Below the pieces are notes generated by a model. That model saw nothing but the letters and a program-made list of their open reading frames with translations. It was not told the DNA's origin and made no database searches. From QAMH01 sp900556425 (lineage in GTDB: Bacteria > Actinomycetota > Coriobacteriia > Coriobacteriales > QAMH01): a stretch of DNA of 62,483 bases. Shown piece after piece: positions 26,639 through 34,357 of the stretch (positions within the stretch are counted from its first letter, which is position 1; every line of letters starts with the position of its first letter). Made by a program: the position numbers and the translations under genes. The DNA is taken from NCBI GenBank assembly GCA_902475535.1, contig CABRZR010000014.1, positions 1 through 62,483 of the forward strand, read 5' to 3'.

Positions 26639-26674
26639 CGCGCGTCGCCGGCCCGTCTTGCTGGCGATGCGCGA
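26639..26674 (+). other. Hairpin between ferredoxin and GntP genes
   Basis: GCGCGTCGCC pairs with GGCGATGCGC around a 13-base loop. No T run follows, so it is more likely an attenuating or mRNA-protecting hairpin inside the operon than a terminator. Confidence 0.45.
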
Positions 26675-26730
26675 ATACGGTGCTCGCAGAAGCACCGCGT
26701 CTCTAGAAAACTGAGAAAGAGGGAGGGAAA

Positions 26731-28053
26731 ATGGAAATCATAGGATTGATAGGCATCTTTGCTGCCTTGGCATTCTTCATCGTGGCCGCGATGAAGGGCT
26801 ACACTGTAATGATTACCGCGCCCATAACCGCCGCAATCATCATCCTGACAAATCAGATGAATCTCGTCGAATACATGATTAGCGATCCGACGAATTCATT
26901 CATGGTTGGTCTCGGTAATTTCGTCAGGAACAACTTCCCGATTTTCGTGTTGTCTGCGATTTTCGGCAAGTACCTCGATGCGTCTGGCGCAGCCAAGACC
27001 TTGGCAGACTGGCTTATGGGAAAGATTGGCAAGAACAGTGACTTTGCAGTGGTAATGGGCATAGGCATCGTTACTGCCATACTCACGTATGGTGGCGTTT
27101 CCTTGTTCGTGGTCATGTTCGCCATCATCCCGATTGCGAAGCCCATGTTCGAGGAAATGGATCTTCCGTGGCACCTGTTCGTGGCACCGTTCGCATTCGG
27201 TGCATGCTCGTTCACGATGTGCATGATTCCGGGCACCCCGAACAACTGCAACATTATCACTGCGGCGGGTTGCGGCGTGACGATTACGTCAGCTCCAATC
27301 CTCGGTGTCACTGCAACGATCATCACAATCGTTCTTTCCGCTCTCTACATCAAGTGGTCCATTAAGCGAGCGCGTGCGAAGAACGAGCATTATGATTGCA
27401 CGCTCGAGATAAACGAAGTCAAGCCGGATGTCATGCCTGGCATCGTCGAGGCCGTCGTTCCCATGATCGCGCTCCTGGTGTTCGTTTTCGGTGGAAGTGC
27501 CCTGCAGATTCCCAACAGCATCCTGCTTGCAATGATTGTCGGCATTGTCTTTGCCGCATTCGTCTACAGGAAGAACCTCAAGGGCGAGCAGAAGAAGGTT
27601 ATCGGCCAGGGCGCGTCAGATGCTATGGCACCGATTCTCTTCACCGCAGCCGCAACCGGTATCGGATCGGTCCTGGCCGCATCTTCAGGCTTCGTCGTGC
27701 TTCGTGACCTCATTTTTGCGATGCCCGGCGGTCCGCTTGTTTCCGCCTCGACCATGGTCTTTATCCTAGGCGCCATTCTTGGCACGGGTACTGCCGCTTG
27801 CTCCATCGTCATCCAGAACTTCCTGGACTTCTACCTGTCGACTGGCGTAAACCCCGCGATTCTCTACAAGATCATGGCTGTTACCGCTGGCATTGGCGGC
27901 GCTTTCCCGAACGCGGGTGGCATGTTCGCCATGCTCACGGCAATGGGACTTACGCATAAACAGGGTTACAAGCACTTCTTCGCAATATCCGTCGTGTGTT
28001 CCGGTGTGGCTCTAATTGTCATATTGCTCATGGGCATGGCCGGAATCGCATAG
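26731..28053 (+). CDS. GntP-family organic acid permease
   Basis: A 440-residue membrane protein with about 12-13 hydrophobic helices in the GntP (gluconate:H+ symporter) pattern. Signs are an N-terminal half containing YGGVSLFVVMFAIIPIAKPM, a central cytosolic loop and a C-terminal half with TGTAACSIVIQN. It would import a sugar acid or another carboxylate. ATG follows GAGGGAGGG. Its position behind the MopB-ferredoxin pair suggests it brings in that enzyme's substrate or exports its product. Confidence 0.8.
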   Translation: MEIIGLIGIFAALAFFIVAAMKGYTVMITAPITAAIIILTNQMNLVEYMISDPTNSFMVGLGNFVRNNFPIFVLSAIFGKYLDASGAAKTLADWLMGKIGKNSDFAVVMGIGIVTAILTYGGVSLFVVMFAIIPIAKPMFEEMDLPWHLFVAPFAFGACSFTMCMIPGTPNNCNIITAAGCGVTITSAPILGVTATIITIVLSALYIKWSIKRARAKNEHYDCTLEINEVKPDVMPGIVEAVVPMIALLVFVFGGSALQIPNSILLAMIVGIVFAAFVYRKNLKGEQKKVIGQGASDAMAPILFTAAATGIGSVLAASSGFVVLRDLIFAMPGGPLVSASTMVFILGAILGTGTAACSIVIQNFLDFYLSTGVNPAILYKIMAVTAGIGGAFPNAGGMFAMLTAMGLTHKQGYKHFFAISVVCSGVALIVILLMGMAGIA

Positions 28054-28100
28054 TGTGCGGTCTTTATCAGTAATCCCATCGAAGAGGATGAGGGCATATC

Positions 28101-28430
28101 ATGATTCACGTAAACGAGCAGCTTAGGCAAGACAAGAGGTTCAACAAGCTTTACGACAGAATCGAGAGATGCAAGATCGCGAAGAAAACCGTCGTCAAGC
28201 GCTCGATGAAATGGGTGGCAGCGCTCTTTGCCGAATGTCTGATCGTGCAGCTGCTCTCCTTTATCGGCGTGCCGGTTTTCGAATCCGTATTTGCCATGCT
28301 TGTCATCGTCGCGCTGGGGGCGGCTCTCATTTACGAGGCGTTGCGCGAATCCAAGGACTACAAGGCCCTGAAGACGAAGCAGCGCGATGCCGAATATAAA
28401 CTACGTCGCTATTGTTCTGATGCGCAATAA
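28101..28430 (+). CDS. Small two-helix membrane protein, unknown
   Basis: A 109-residue protein with a basic N-terminal stretch, two adjacent hydrophobic helices (about residues 35-55 and 58-78) and a charged C-terminal region predicted helical. ATG follows GAGGG. It sits between the GntP permease and a terminator, so it probably belongs to the third MopB operon. No family recognised. Confidence 0.6.
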   Translation: MIHVNEQLRQDKRFNKLYDRIERCKIAKKTVVKRSMKWVAALFAECLIVQLLSFIGVPVFESVFAMLVIVALGAALIYEALRESKDYKALKTKQRDAEYKLRRYCSDAQ

Positions 28431-28454
28431 AGCGCAAGGCAGCATATGGGGTGA

Positions 28455-28490
28455 AGCCCCCTGGCACTCGATACCGCCAGGGGGCCTTTG
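28455..28490 (+). terminator. Terminator before the AbgT gene
   Basis: GCCCCCTGGC pairs exactly with GCCAGGGGGC around a 10-base loop, followed by CTTTGC. It separates the LysR-controlled operon from the AbgT permease, which then needs its own promoter. Confidence 0.7.
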
Positions 28491-28566
28491 CTCAACTCGT
28501 TGATTTAAATGGGATAATGAGAGTGCTCCTATCGAGAGATAAGCCGCATTCTCGGAGGAGAAGGCC

Positions 28567-30099
28567 ATGCGGGACGTACCCTTCGCGAAAAGCAAACCAG
28601 GTTGGTTCAACAGGTTCTTGAACTGGGTCGAACGGGCTGGCAACAAGATGTGCAGCCCAATCACGCTATATCTCGTAATCTGTCTGATAATCATTGCGTG
28701 TTCTGCCGTCTTCGCCGGCGCCTCGGTTATGAATCCGGCAACCGGGGAAGTGGTAACCGTCGAGAGTCTGCTGACCTTCGACGGTGCCGTATGGATGCTC
28801 ACGAGCTTCTGCGACAACATCATCAAATTCCCAACCATCGTTCTCGGTTTGGTTGTCGCGCTAGGTGTCGGGCTGTTCGAGGTAACCGGTATGGCTTCGG
28901 CTCTGATGCGCGCCTCCGTGGTCAAAGCTCCCGACAAGATCCTAATTCCACTCCTGCTTCTGATATCCGTAAGCTCCAATATCGCTGGTGATGCCGGCTT
29001 TATCGTTATGCCTATGATTGGCGCGATCGTCTTCCAGGCAAAGGGCAAGAGCCCCATAGCGGGAATGGCGTTATGCTATGCGGGTGTCGCAGGGGGCTTC
29101 TCTGCGAATCTTCTCGTGAGTCCCACAGATGCCATCCTTATCGGGTTCACCGATGCTGCGGCAAAGATCATTAATCCTGAATATGATGTGAACATAACGT
29201 GTAACTGGTATTTCATGGCTGCATCGGTGGTCCTTCTTGTCATAGTGGGAACGTTTGTAAATAATCGTTACGTCGAGAAGCGCCTGACCAGAGATTGTGA
29301 TGACCATGGAGAGGCTGAGACCGCCGAAGTAACACCTCTCGAAAAGAAAGGCTTGATATGGGGCGGTATCGCCGAACTCATATTCCTGGGAATTATCATC
29401 ATTGCCTGCATTCCTCCGTCATCTCCCTTTAGGGATGAGACGGGTGACCTGCTTAGCATGAAGGGCGGTCTTCTGGGTGGCATTGTTCCAATCATCATGC
29501 TCATGTTCCTCATTCCTGCTTCTGTATACGGCTTCAAGACGCGGATGTACAAAAACGACAAGGACCTTGTGGAGGGTGTTGTCAAAGCTGTGAGCAACAT
29601 GTCGAGCTATGTGTTGTTTTGCATCGTCGCGGCACAAATGATCGCGTACTTCAACAAGAGCAATCTGGGCATGTGTATTGCTATCGGGGGTGCCGAAGCC
29701 TTAAGCAATGCGAGTATTTCCGGACCGCCGCTTTTTATCTTGTTCATCTTGCTTTGCGGTCTAATTAACCTTCTCATCGCTTCGGCCTCCGCAAAGTGGG
29801 CCTTTATGGCAACGATATTCGTCCCCATGTTTATGCTCATGGGATATGATCCCGCGTTGACGCAGCTTCTATACAGGCTCGGTGACTCTGTGACCAATCC
29901 TATTTCTCCGATGTTTGCCTACTTCGCAATGCTGGTGGGCCTTGCGACAAAATATGACAAGCAGTCGAGTTTCGGTAGCCTCATATCAGGACTGCTTCCT
30001 TACTCGATTGCATTTCTCATCATGTGGACTCTGTTTCTCATCATCTGGTTTCTGCTGGGGTTGCCGCTTGGCCCCGGCGCAACGCTTTTCTATCCTTGA
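28567..30099 (+). CDS. AbgT-family transporter
   Basis: A 510-residue membrane protein of the AbgT family. WVERAGNKMCSPITLYLVIC at the N-terminus and SNIAGDAGFIVM, SANLLVSPTDAILIGFT and ASAKWAFMATIFVPMFML inside are conserved family segments. Known members move p-aminobenzoyl-glutamate or export sulfonamides. ATG follows CGGAGGAGAAGG. It ends by overlapping the opposing MFS gene by ten bases, tail to tail. The link to the MopB operon upstream is by position only. Confidence 0.85.
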   Translation: MRDVPFAKSKPGWFNRFLNWVERAGNKMCSPITLYLVICLIIIACSAVFAGASVMNPATGEVVTVESLLTFDGAVWMLTSFCDNIIKFPTIVLGLVVALGVGLFEVTGMASALMRASVVKAPDKILIPLLLLISVSSNIAGDAGFIVMPMIGAIVFQAKGKSPIAGMALCYAGVAGGFSANLLVSPTDAILIGFTDAAAKIINPEYDVNITCNWYFMAASVVLLVIVGTFVNNRYVEKRLTRDCDDHGEAETAEVTPLEKKGLIWGGIAELIFLGIIIIACIPPSSPFRDETGDLLSMKGGLLGGIVPIIMLMFLIPASVYGFKTRMYKNDKDLVEGVVKAVSNMSSYVLFCIVAAQMIAYFNKSNLGMCIAIGGAEALSNASISGPPLFILFILLCGLINLLIASASAKWAFMATIFVPMFMLMGYDPALTQLLYRLGDSVTNPISPMFAYFAMLVGLATKYDKQSSFGSLISGLLPYSIAFLIMWTLFLIIWFLLGLPLGPGATLFYP

Positions 30100-31292
30100 T
30101 GGATAGACTTCTCTCCGGCTTTGCGACCATGCGCGAAGAAGTAATAGATGAGGCCGGCGAGAGCGATGAGCACGCAGACCCAATACATGGTGCGATAGCC
30201 CCCGGCATTCACGACTATCCCCAATATCACCGGCCCGAGGCCACATCCAGAGTCATTCAGCAGGAAGAAGGTTGATATGGCCAATGCGGAGGTCGGCTGA
30301 TCTGTCATCTTGGTCGCGACGGCCTGGCCGCAAGACATGCATGTGCCAAATCCCAACGCCATAAATGCGCCGCATGACAGCAGCATCCATTGATTTACGG
30401 CACATGCCGCCATGAGGACTCCACAGGCCATGCAGAAGATCGAGGGGTAGAGCACGGAGTTTTCTCCGTATCTATCCAGGAGCCTGCCTGTGATGGGCCG
30501 TGTAATTATGAGGACGATGGAGTACGTGAGGAAAATGAAGGGGCCTATAGCGTCCCATCCTTGTTCGGCGGCGAATACCGTCGCGAAGGAATTGAGTGAG
30601 GAGTATGCCACTGCAACGAAGAACATGAATATCGAGAGCTTGACGGTTGACCTGTCGATGACACTTCCAATGGCGAAACGTTGCGGACGCTCTTGCTCTA
30701 CGAAATCCTTACCCGAGCTAGACATGAGAATAGCTGCAATGGATACTACTGCGAGAATCGTGCATATGGCAAATAGCACCCTGTAATTGATACCCATTAC
30801 CAAAAGGATGGACATCAGAGGCCCGATACCGAGACCAAGGGAACTGGACAGCATGAAATAGCCCGTTCCCTCTCCGATTTTGTCGCGGGGAAGATCGTCG
30901 ATTGCCATGGCCGGGATGGTCGTGTTTGCGATTCCAAATGAAAACCCATGCACGAATCGAACCAGAATGAGAAAGATAATTCCGAGGGAGTCAGCAAAGT
31001 ACAAGCCGCATGAGACGATTTGCATCAAAAGGGCGACTAGCGTCAATTTACGTGAGCCAATCCATGCAGCATACCGGCCGCTGATGATTCGGCCGACTAT
31101 GCTGCCAGCCAGGAACATGGAGGCGACAAGGCCTCCTGTTGCCCCGTCGGTTCCGTGCTTTGTTATGGCATAGAGGGCCATCGTCGTCATCAAGAGGTAG
31201 TAAATCGAAACGACGATGAGATTGCCCATGAACATGAGAGCAAAATTGCCGGTCAGAATACGTTCGCTTTCGGGCTTTCGCTGCTTTGTCAT
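30090..31292 (-). CDS. MFS transporter
   Basis: A 400-residue, 12-helix MFS carrier on the minus strand. The helix 2-3 signature GRIISGRYAAWIGSRKLT and the later GRLLDRYGENSVLYP are typical. ATG 31292 is chosen because AAGGAGGGAGAAGGG lies just upstream; the open frame begins 18 codons earlier. It converges on the AbgT gene with a ten-base overlap, and a TCTATCC/GGATAGA inverted repeat at 30089-30107 spans the junction. The substrate is unknown, but it may serve the neighbouring MopB system. Confidence 0.82.
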   Translation of the reverse strand: MTKQRKPESERILTGNFALMFMGNLIVVSIYYLLMTTMALYAITKHGTDGATGGLVASMFLAGSIVGRIISGRYAAWIGSRKLTLVALLMQIVSCGLYFADSLGIIFLILVRFVHGFSFGIANTTIPAMAIDDLPRDKIGEGTGYFMLSSSLGLGIGPLMSILLVMGINYRVLFAICTILAVVSIAAILMSSSGKDFVEQERPQRFAIGSVIDRSTVKLSIFMFFVAVAYSSLNSFATVFAAEQGWDAIGPFIFLTYSIVLIITRPITGRLLDRYGENSVLYPSIFCMACGVLMAACAVNQWMLLSCGAFMALGFGTCMSCGQAVATKMTDQPTSALAISTFFLLNDSGCGLGPVILGIVVNAGGYRTMYWVCVLIALAGLIYYFFAHGRKAGEKSIHQG

Positions 31293-31498
31293 TCCCTTCT
31301 CCCTCCTTTGACATATGAAGCTTAGCAAGATGTTTTTTGCTGTCATGGGACTGAGCGTATGAAAGAAGCAGAAATGGAATCAGCAATACGGGCTGAGAGA
31401 AGGCCTCTGCTTGTATGAATCGGGATGGGGCTTTGCAGGCTAGTGCGGGATTATCGATTGATTGGTTGCCCAACTTTAATGGATGGGACAGGTGGATG

Positions 31499-31523
31499 TG
31501 CCAGGGGGTCTGACCCCCTGGCA
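31499..31523. repeat. 25-bp palindrome, family A
   Basis: TGCCAGGGGGTC, a central T, then the exact complement. It is related to the palindrome at 6473. The surrounding 31293-31594 gap holds no gene, only this element, a partial TGGGACAGGT and the family B palindrome. Confidence 0.85.
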
Positions 31524-31563
31524 GAAGTGAGGGGCTGTCGGATAGGCGCTGGCGGTTGTAGGG

Positions 31564-31592
31564 TGGGACAAATGACCTGTCCCCTTGTCCCA
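31564..31592. repeat. Palindrome, family B, at an MBL stop codon
   Basis: TGGGACAA and TTGTCCCA flank ATGACCTGTCCCC. The element ends two bases beyond the stop codon of the minus-strand hydrolase gene. The other copy, at 48422-48450, is placed the same way behind carB. Confidence 0.85.
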
Positions 31593-31594
31593 TC

Positions 31595-32407
31595 CTACAG
31601 CTCGAAGACTTGGCCCGCGTAGGTTGCCTCGACGATGCCGGGGAGCTCCTCTTGCAGGATCTCGAGTGCGCGCTCTCCCGTGCAATGACCGGTGTAGATC
31701 TTTTCGATGTCGAGTTCGCGGATGGTCTGCGCAAGGGCGTGTACTTCGTCATCTTCGCGCAGGAACAAGTGCAGTCCGCCGACGAGCGCGCGGATGGGCT
31801 TGCCGGGGAATGCGGCACGTGCCTCGTTGATGATGGTCTCGATGCCTCCGTGGGAGCAGCTGTTGAAGATGACGAGTCCCTCGGGCGTTTCGATGATGAG
31901 GCTCTGTTCGTGGTCGAATCCGTCGCCGACGAGTCCGTCATCGGTTTTCAGGTAGAGGTGCTCGCGCTCGCCGATTGCCTCGAGGCCTTCGGTGCTGTGA
32001 CCCAGGAGCCATGCGCCGGGTGCGAACTGCAGGGCGCCGTCGACGCGCTCGATACGCGACGCCTGCTGCTCGAGAAGCCCCCTCTGGATGCCGATGTACT
32101 TCATGTCGCCTTTGGCATCGCTCCAGCACGTCTCCTCGCATGAGCTTCGGATGAGCAACGGCGCATGGTCATTGATTGCGAAGAAGTCCCCGAAGCCGTC
32201 GGCGTGGTCGAAGTGGGCGTGGGAGAGCACGCAATAGTCGACATCTGTCAGATCGATGCCGAGGGCCCGCGCATTTTGCGCGAAGAGCCCCGACGCACCC
32301 GAGTCGAGCAGGATGGTCGCGTCATCGGTCTCGATGAGCGCGGAGAAGCCCCATTCGCAGCCGAGGCCCTCTCGCGCGTCGTTGTCCACGAGTATCGTCG
32401 TCTTCAT
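31595..32407 (-). CDS. Metallo-beta-lactamase-fold hydrolase
   Basis: A 270-residue MBL-fold protein. SHAHFDHADG is the H-x-H-x-D-H metal site. NSCSHGG and TGHCTGERA supply further metal His residues, as in the group of MBL proteins related to archaeal dihydropterin synthases. ATG 32407 follows a purine-rich AAGGCGG; the frame is open 14 codons further. It stands alone and is followed directly by a family B palindrome. A 27-base remnant of a second copy lies at 22000-22026. The substrate is unknown. Confidence 0.8.
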   Translation of the reverse strand: MKTTILVDNDAREGLGCEWGFSALIETDDATILLDSGASGLFAQNARALGIDLTDVDYCVLSHAHFDHADGFGDFFAINDHAPLLIRSSCEETCWSDAKGDMKYIGIQRGLLEQQASRIERVDGALQFAPGAWLLGHSTEGLEAIGEREHLYLKTDDGLVGDGFDHEQSLIIETPEGLVIFNSCSHGGIETIINEARAAFPGKPIRALVGGLHLFLREDDEVHALAQTIRELDIEKIYTGHCTGERALEILQEELPGIVEATYAGQVFEL

Positions 32408-32489
32408 GGTGGCCGCCTTCCAATCCCGTAATTCTCTACATTTTCCCACTGATTGCCATTATATTCCCCCACGGATTCTTATGAAACGC

Positions 32490-32575
32490 CGCCAAACCCG
32501 AAAGTAAAGTATCGCCAAACACGAAAGAGAAACGCCGCCAAACCCGAAAGTAAAGTATCGCCAAACCCGAAAATC
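32490..32575 (+). repeat. Four 23-bp direct repeats at a promoter
   Basis: Units start at 32490, 32513, 32536 and 32559, exactly 23 bp apart, each containing CGCCAAACCCGAAAGT or a one- to few-base variant. The last unit covers the -35 region of a TATAAT promoter (32581-32586). The even spacing of about two helical turns suggests binding sites for a protein on one face of the DNA. Confidence 0.85.
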
Positions 32576-32580
32576 ACCTG

Positions 32581-32586
32581 TATAAT
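32581..32586 (+). promoter_or_regulatory. -10 box of the DUF4143 ATPase gene
   Basis: A perfect TATAAT lies 28 bp before the ATG. No -35 consensus is seen at 17 bp; the fourth 23-bp repeat is there instead, suggesting activator-dependent or repressed transcription. Confidence 0.5.
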
Positions 32587-32608
32587 CGCACTGTGTCAAG
32601 GAGGCGAT

Positions 32609-33874
32609 ATGGCTTACAAATACATGGCTCGACTTGTCGATTCTACGTTGCAATCAAAGCTTGCGACTATGCCTGCGGTTTTGGTGCGCGGCCCGAAATG
32701 GGTTGGCAAAACATCGACATGCGAACAACATGCGAAAAGTGCACTCCTCCTGAGAGATCCCGATGTGTATACGAGGAGTCTCGACGCGCTCGATGCGCAA
32801 CCGTCGTTGCTGTTGCGCGGGGACAAACCGCGGCTCATAGATGAATGGCAGCTAGCGCCGGTGCTATGGGATGCGGTAATCAACGATGCGGACAAGTCGA
32901 AAGGCGAACCCGGGCAGTTTCTTTTGACGGGTTCGGCAACGCCTGTTGACCCATCAAAACTACACCATACGGGGACGGGACGCATAGCCAGAATCAACAT
33001 GTCGTCGATGACGCTCGAAGAAACCGGCGAGAGCACCTGCGAGGTCTCGCTGGCGTCGCTGTTCGAAGAAGGCGAAATCGAAGGAAGCTCTCCCATCGAT
33101 GTCGAAGGATATGCGCACGTGATATGCAGGGGAGGTTGGCCTGCCACCATAGCACGCGGAGATGATGTGTCGACGGCTTCAGATTATATCGACGCAATCT
33201 GTGAGGCAGATATCACCGAAGCCGAAGGAGTCAACCTCGACCCCGATAGAACGCAGGCGCTTATCCGGTCGCTGGCAAGGAACACCGCGCAGGGCGTATC
33301 GAATGTAACGTTGCTGAACGATGTGCGAAACGCCGGAGTCGGAATGAGCGAGCCGACGCTAAGGATCTATTTGAAGGCGCTGAGGCGGCTGTTCGTATTG
33401 GAAGAAGTCAAGGCATGGGCACCGACACTGCGATCGAAGACACCGTTGCGCACCTCGCCAGTATCGCATCTGTGCGATCCTTCCATCGCGGCCGCCGCCC
33501 TGGAAACGGATGCTTCGGGGCTTTTGGATGACCTGCAAACCATGGGATTCCTGTTCGAGAGCTTGTGCATCCACGACCTTCGCGTATATGCGCGGACGCT
33601 CGGCGGTGACATCTACCACTATCGGGATAAAAGCGGACTGGAAGCTGACGCCATCGTGAGGCTCAAGGACGGGCGTTGGGGCGCTATCGAAGTCAAGCTC
33701 GGTGGCAAGTCGCGTATTGACGAGGGTGCAGGAAACCTCAAGCGTCTTGCTGAAAAGGTCGACCATAAAAAGACTGGTGCGCCGTCATTCCTCCTGGTTC
33801 TGACAGGATCATCATACGCATACACACGTCCGGATGGCGTGCATGTCGTTCCGTTGGGATGTCTGGCGCATTGA
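32609..33874 (+). CDS. AAA ATPase with DUF4143 domain
   Basis: A 421-residue protein of the common bacterial AAA+DUF4143 family. Walker A is GPKWVGKTST near residue 29, and a Walker B-like RLIDEWQ follows. GSATP is the sensor 1 region. The C-terminal third holds SGLEADAIVRLKDGRWGAIEVKLGG, a D...E-x-K arrangement like a PD-(D/E)XK nuclease core. ATG follows AAGGAGGCGAT. The four direct repeats upstream suggest tight control. The function of the family is not established; roles in DNA processing or toxin-like activity have been suggested. Confidence 0.83.
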   Translation: MAYKYMARLVDSTLQSKLATMPAVLVRGPKWVGKTSTCEQHAKSALLLRDPDVYTRSLDALDAQPSLLLRGDKPRLIDEWQLAPVLWDAVINDADKSKGEPGQFLLTGSATPVDPSKLHHTGTGRIARINMSSMTLEETGESTCEVSLASLFEEGEIEGSSPIDVEGYAHVICRGGWPATIARGDDVSTASDYIDAICEADITEAEGVNLDPDRTQALIRSLARNTAQGVSNVTLLNDVRNAGVGMSEPTLRIYLKALRRLFVLEEVKAWAPTLRSKTPLRTSPVSHLCDPSIAAAALETDASGLLDDLQTMGFLFESLCIHDLRVYARTLGGDIYHYRDKSGLEADAIVRLKDGRWGAIEVKLGGKSRIDEGAGNLKRLAEKVDHKKTGAPSFLLVLTGSSYAYTRPDGVHVVPLGCLAH

Positions 33875-33916
33875 TGTTTCCAAGAACGACAATTCGAAAT
33901 GACCAGGTAGTCCAAA

Positions 33917-33944
33917 TGTGCCAGGGGGCCTGACCCCATGACAC
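33917..33944. repeat. Degenerate palindrome, family A
   Basis: TGTGCCAGGGGGCCTGACCC followed by CATGACACA: the same element as at 6473, with several mismatched pairs. It lies just before the ribosome site of yjbQ. Confidence 0.7.
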
Positions 33945-33961
33945 ACGTGAAGGAGAACTCC

Positions 33962-34354
33962 ATGGAACGATTCGAACTGGAGACGCCGGCCTACGGGTTT
34001 GTCGACATCACGGCGCGGGTGAGGCAGATCGTGCGCGAAAGCGGCATCGAGGAGGGGCTATGCGTGGTGTATTGTCCGCACACCACCGCCGCGATCACCA
34101 TCAACGAGAATGCGGATCCCGACGTCGTGCGCGATCTCAAGCTTGCGCTGGCGGACATCTTTCCCGACCGGCGTGACTTCAAGCATGCCGAGGGCAACAG
34201 CGCCGCGCACCTCAAGAGCAGCGCCATCGGCGTGTCGGAGACCATTCCCGTGGCGGGCGGCGCCATGGCGCTCGGCACCTGGCAGGGCATCTACTTCTGC
34301 GAGTTCGACGGCCCGCGTCACCGCAAGGTCTGCGTGCAGGTGGTGGGGGAGTAG
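33962..34354 (+). CDS. yjbQ: YjbQ/UPF0047 family protein
   Basis: A 130-residue protein of the UPF0047 (YjbQ) family. Conserved signs are VYCPHTTAAITINENADPD (metal-binding His and acid residues) and the second His-rich part around FKHAEGNSAAHLKSS, with the SETIPV strand. Members have weak thiamine-phosphate synthase activity in vitro; the real role is not settled. ATG 33962 follows GAAGGAG. It ends three bases before the stop of the opposing helicase gene. Confidence 0.88.
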   Translation: MERFELETPAYGFVDITARVRQIVRESGIEEGLCVVYCPHTTAAITINENADPDVVRDLKLALADIFPDRRDFKHAEGNSAAHLKSSAIGVSETIPVAGGAMALGTWQGIYFCEFDGPRHRKVCVQVVGE

Positions 34355-34357
34355 CGG

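Noticed and set aside
32490..32575. Possible CRISPR array
   Set aside because: The four 23-bp units are contiguous, with no unique spacers and no cas genes. They are promoter repeats.
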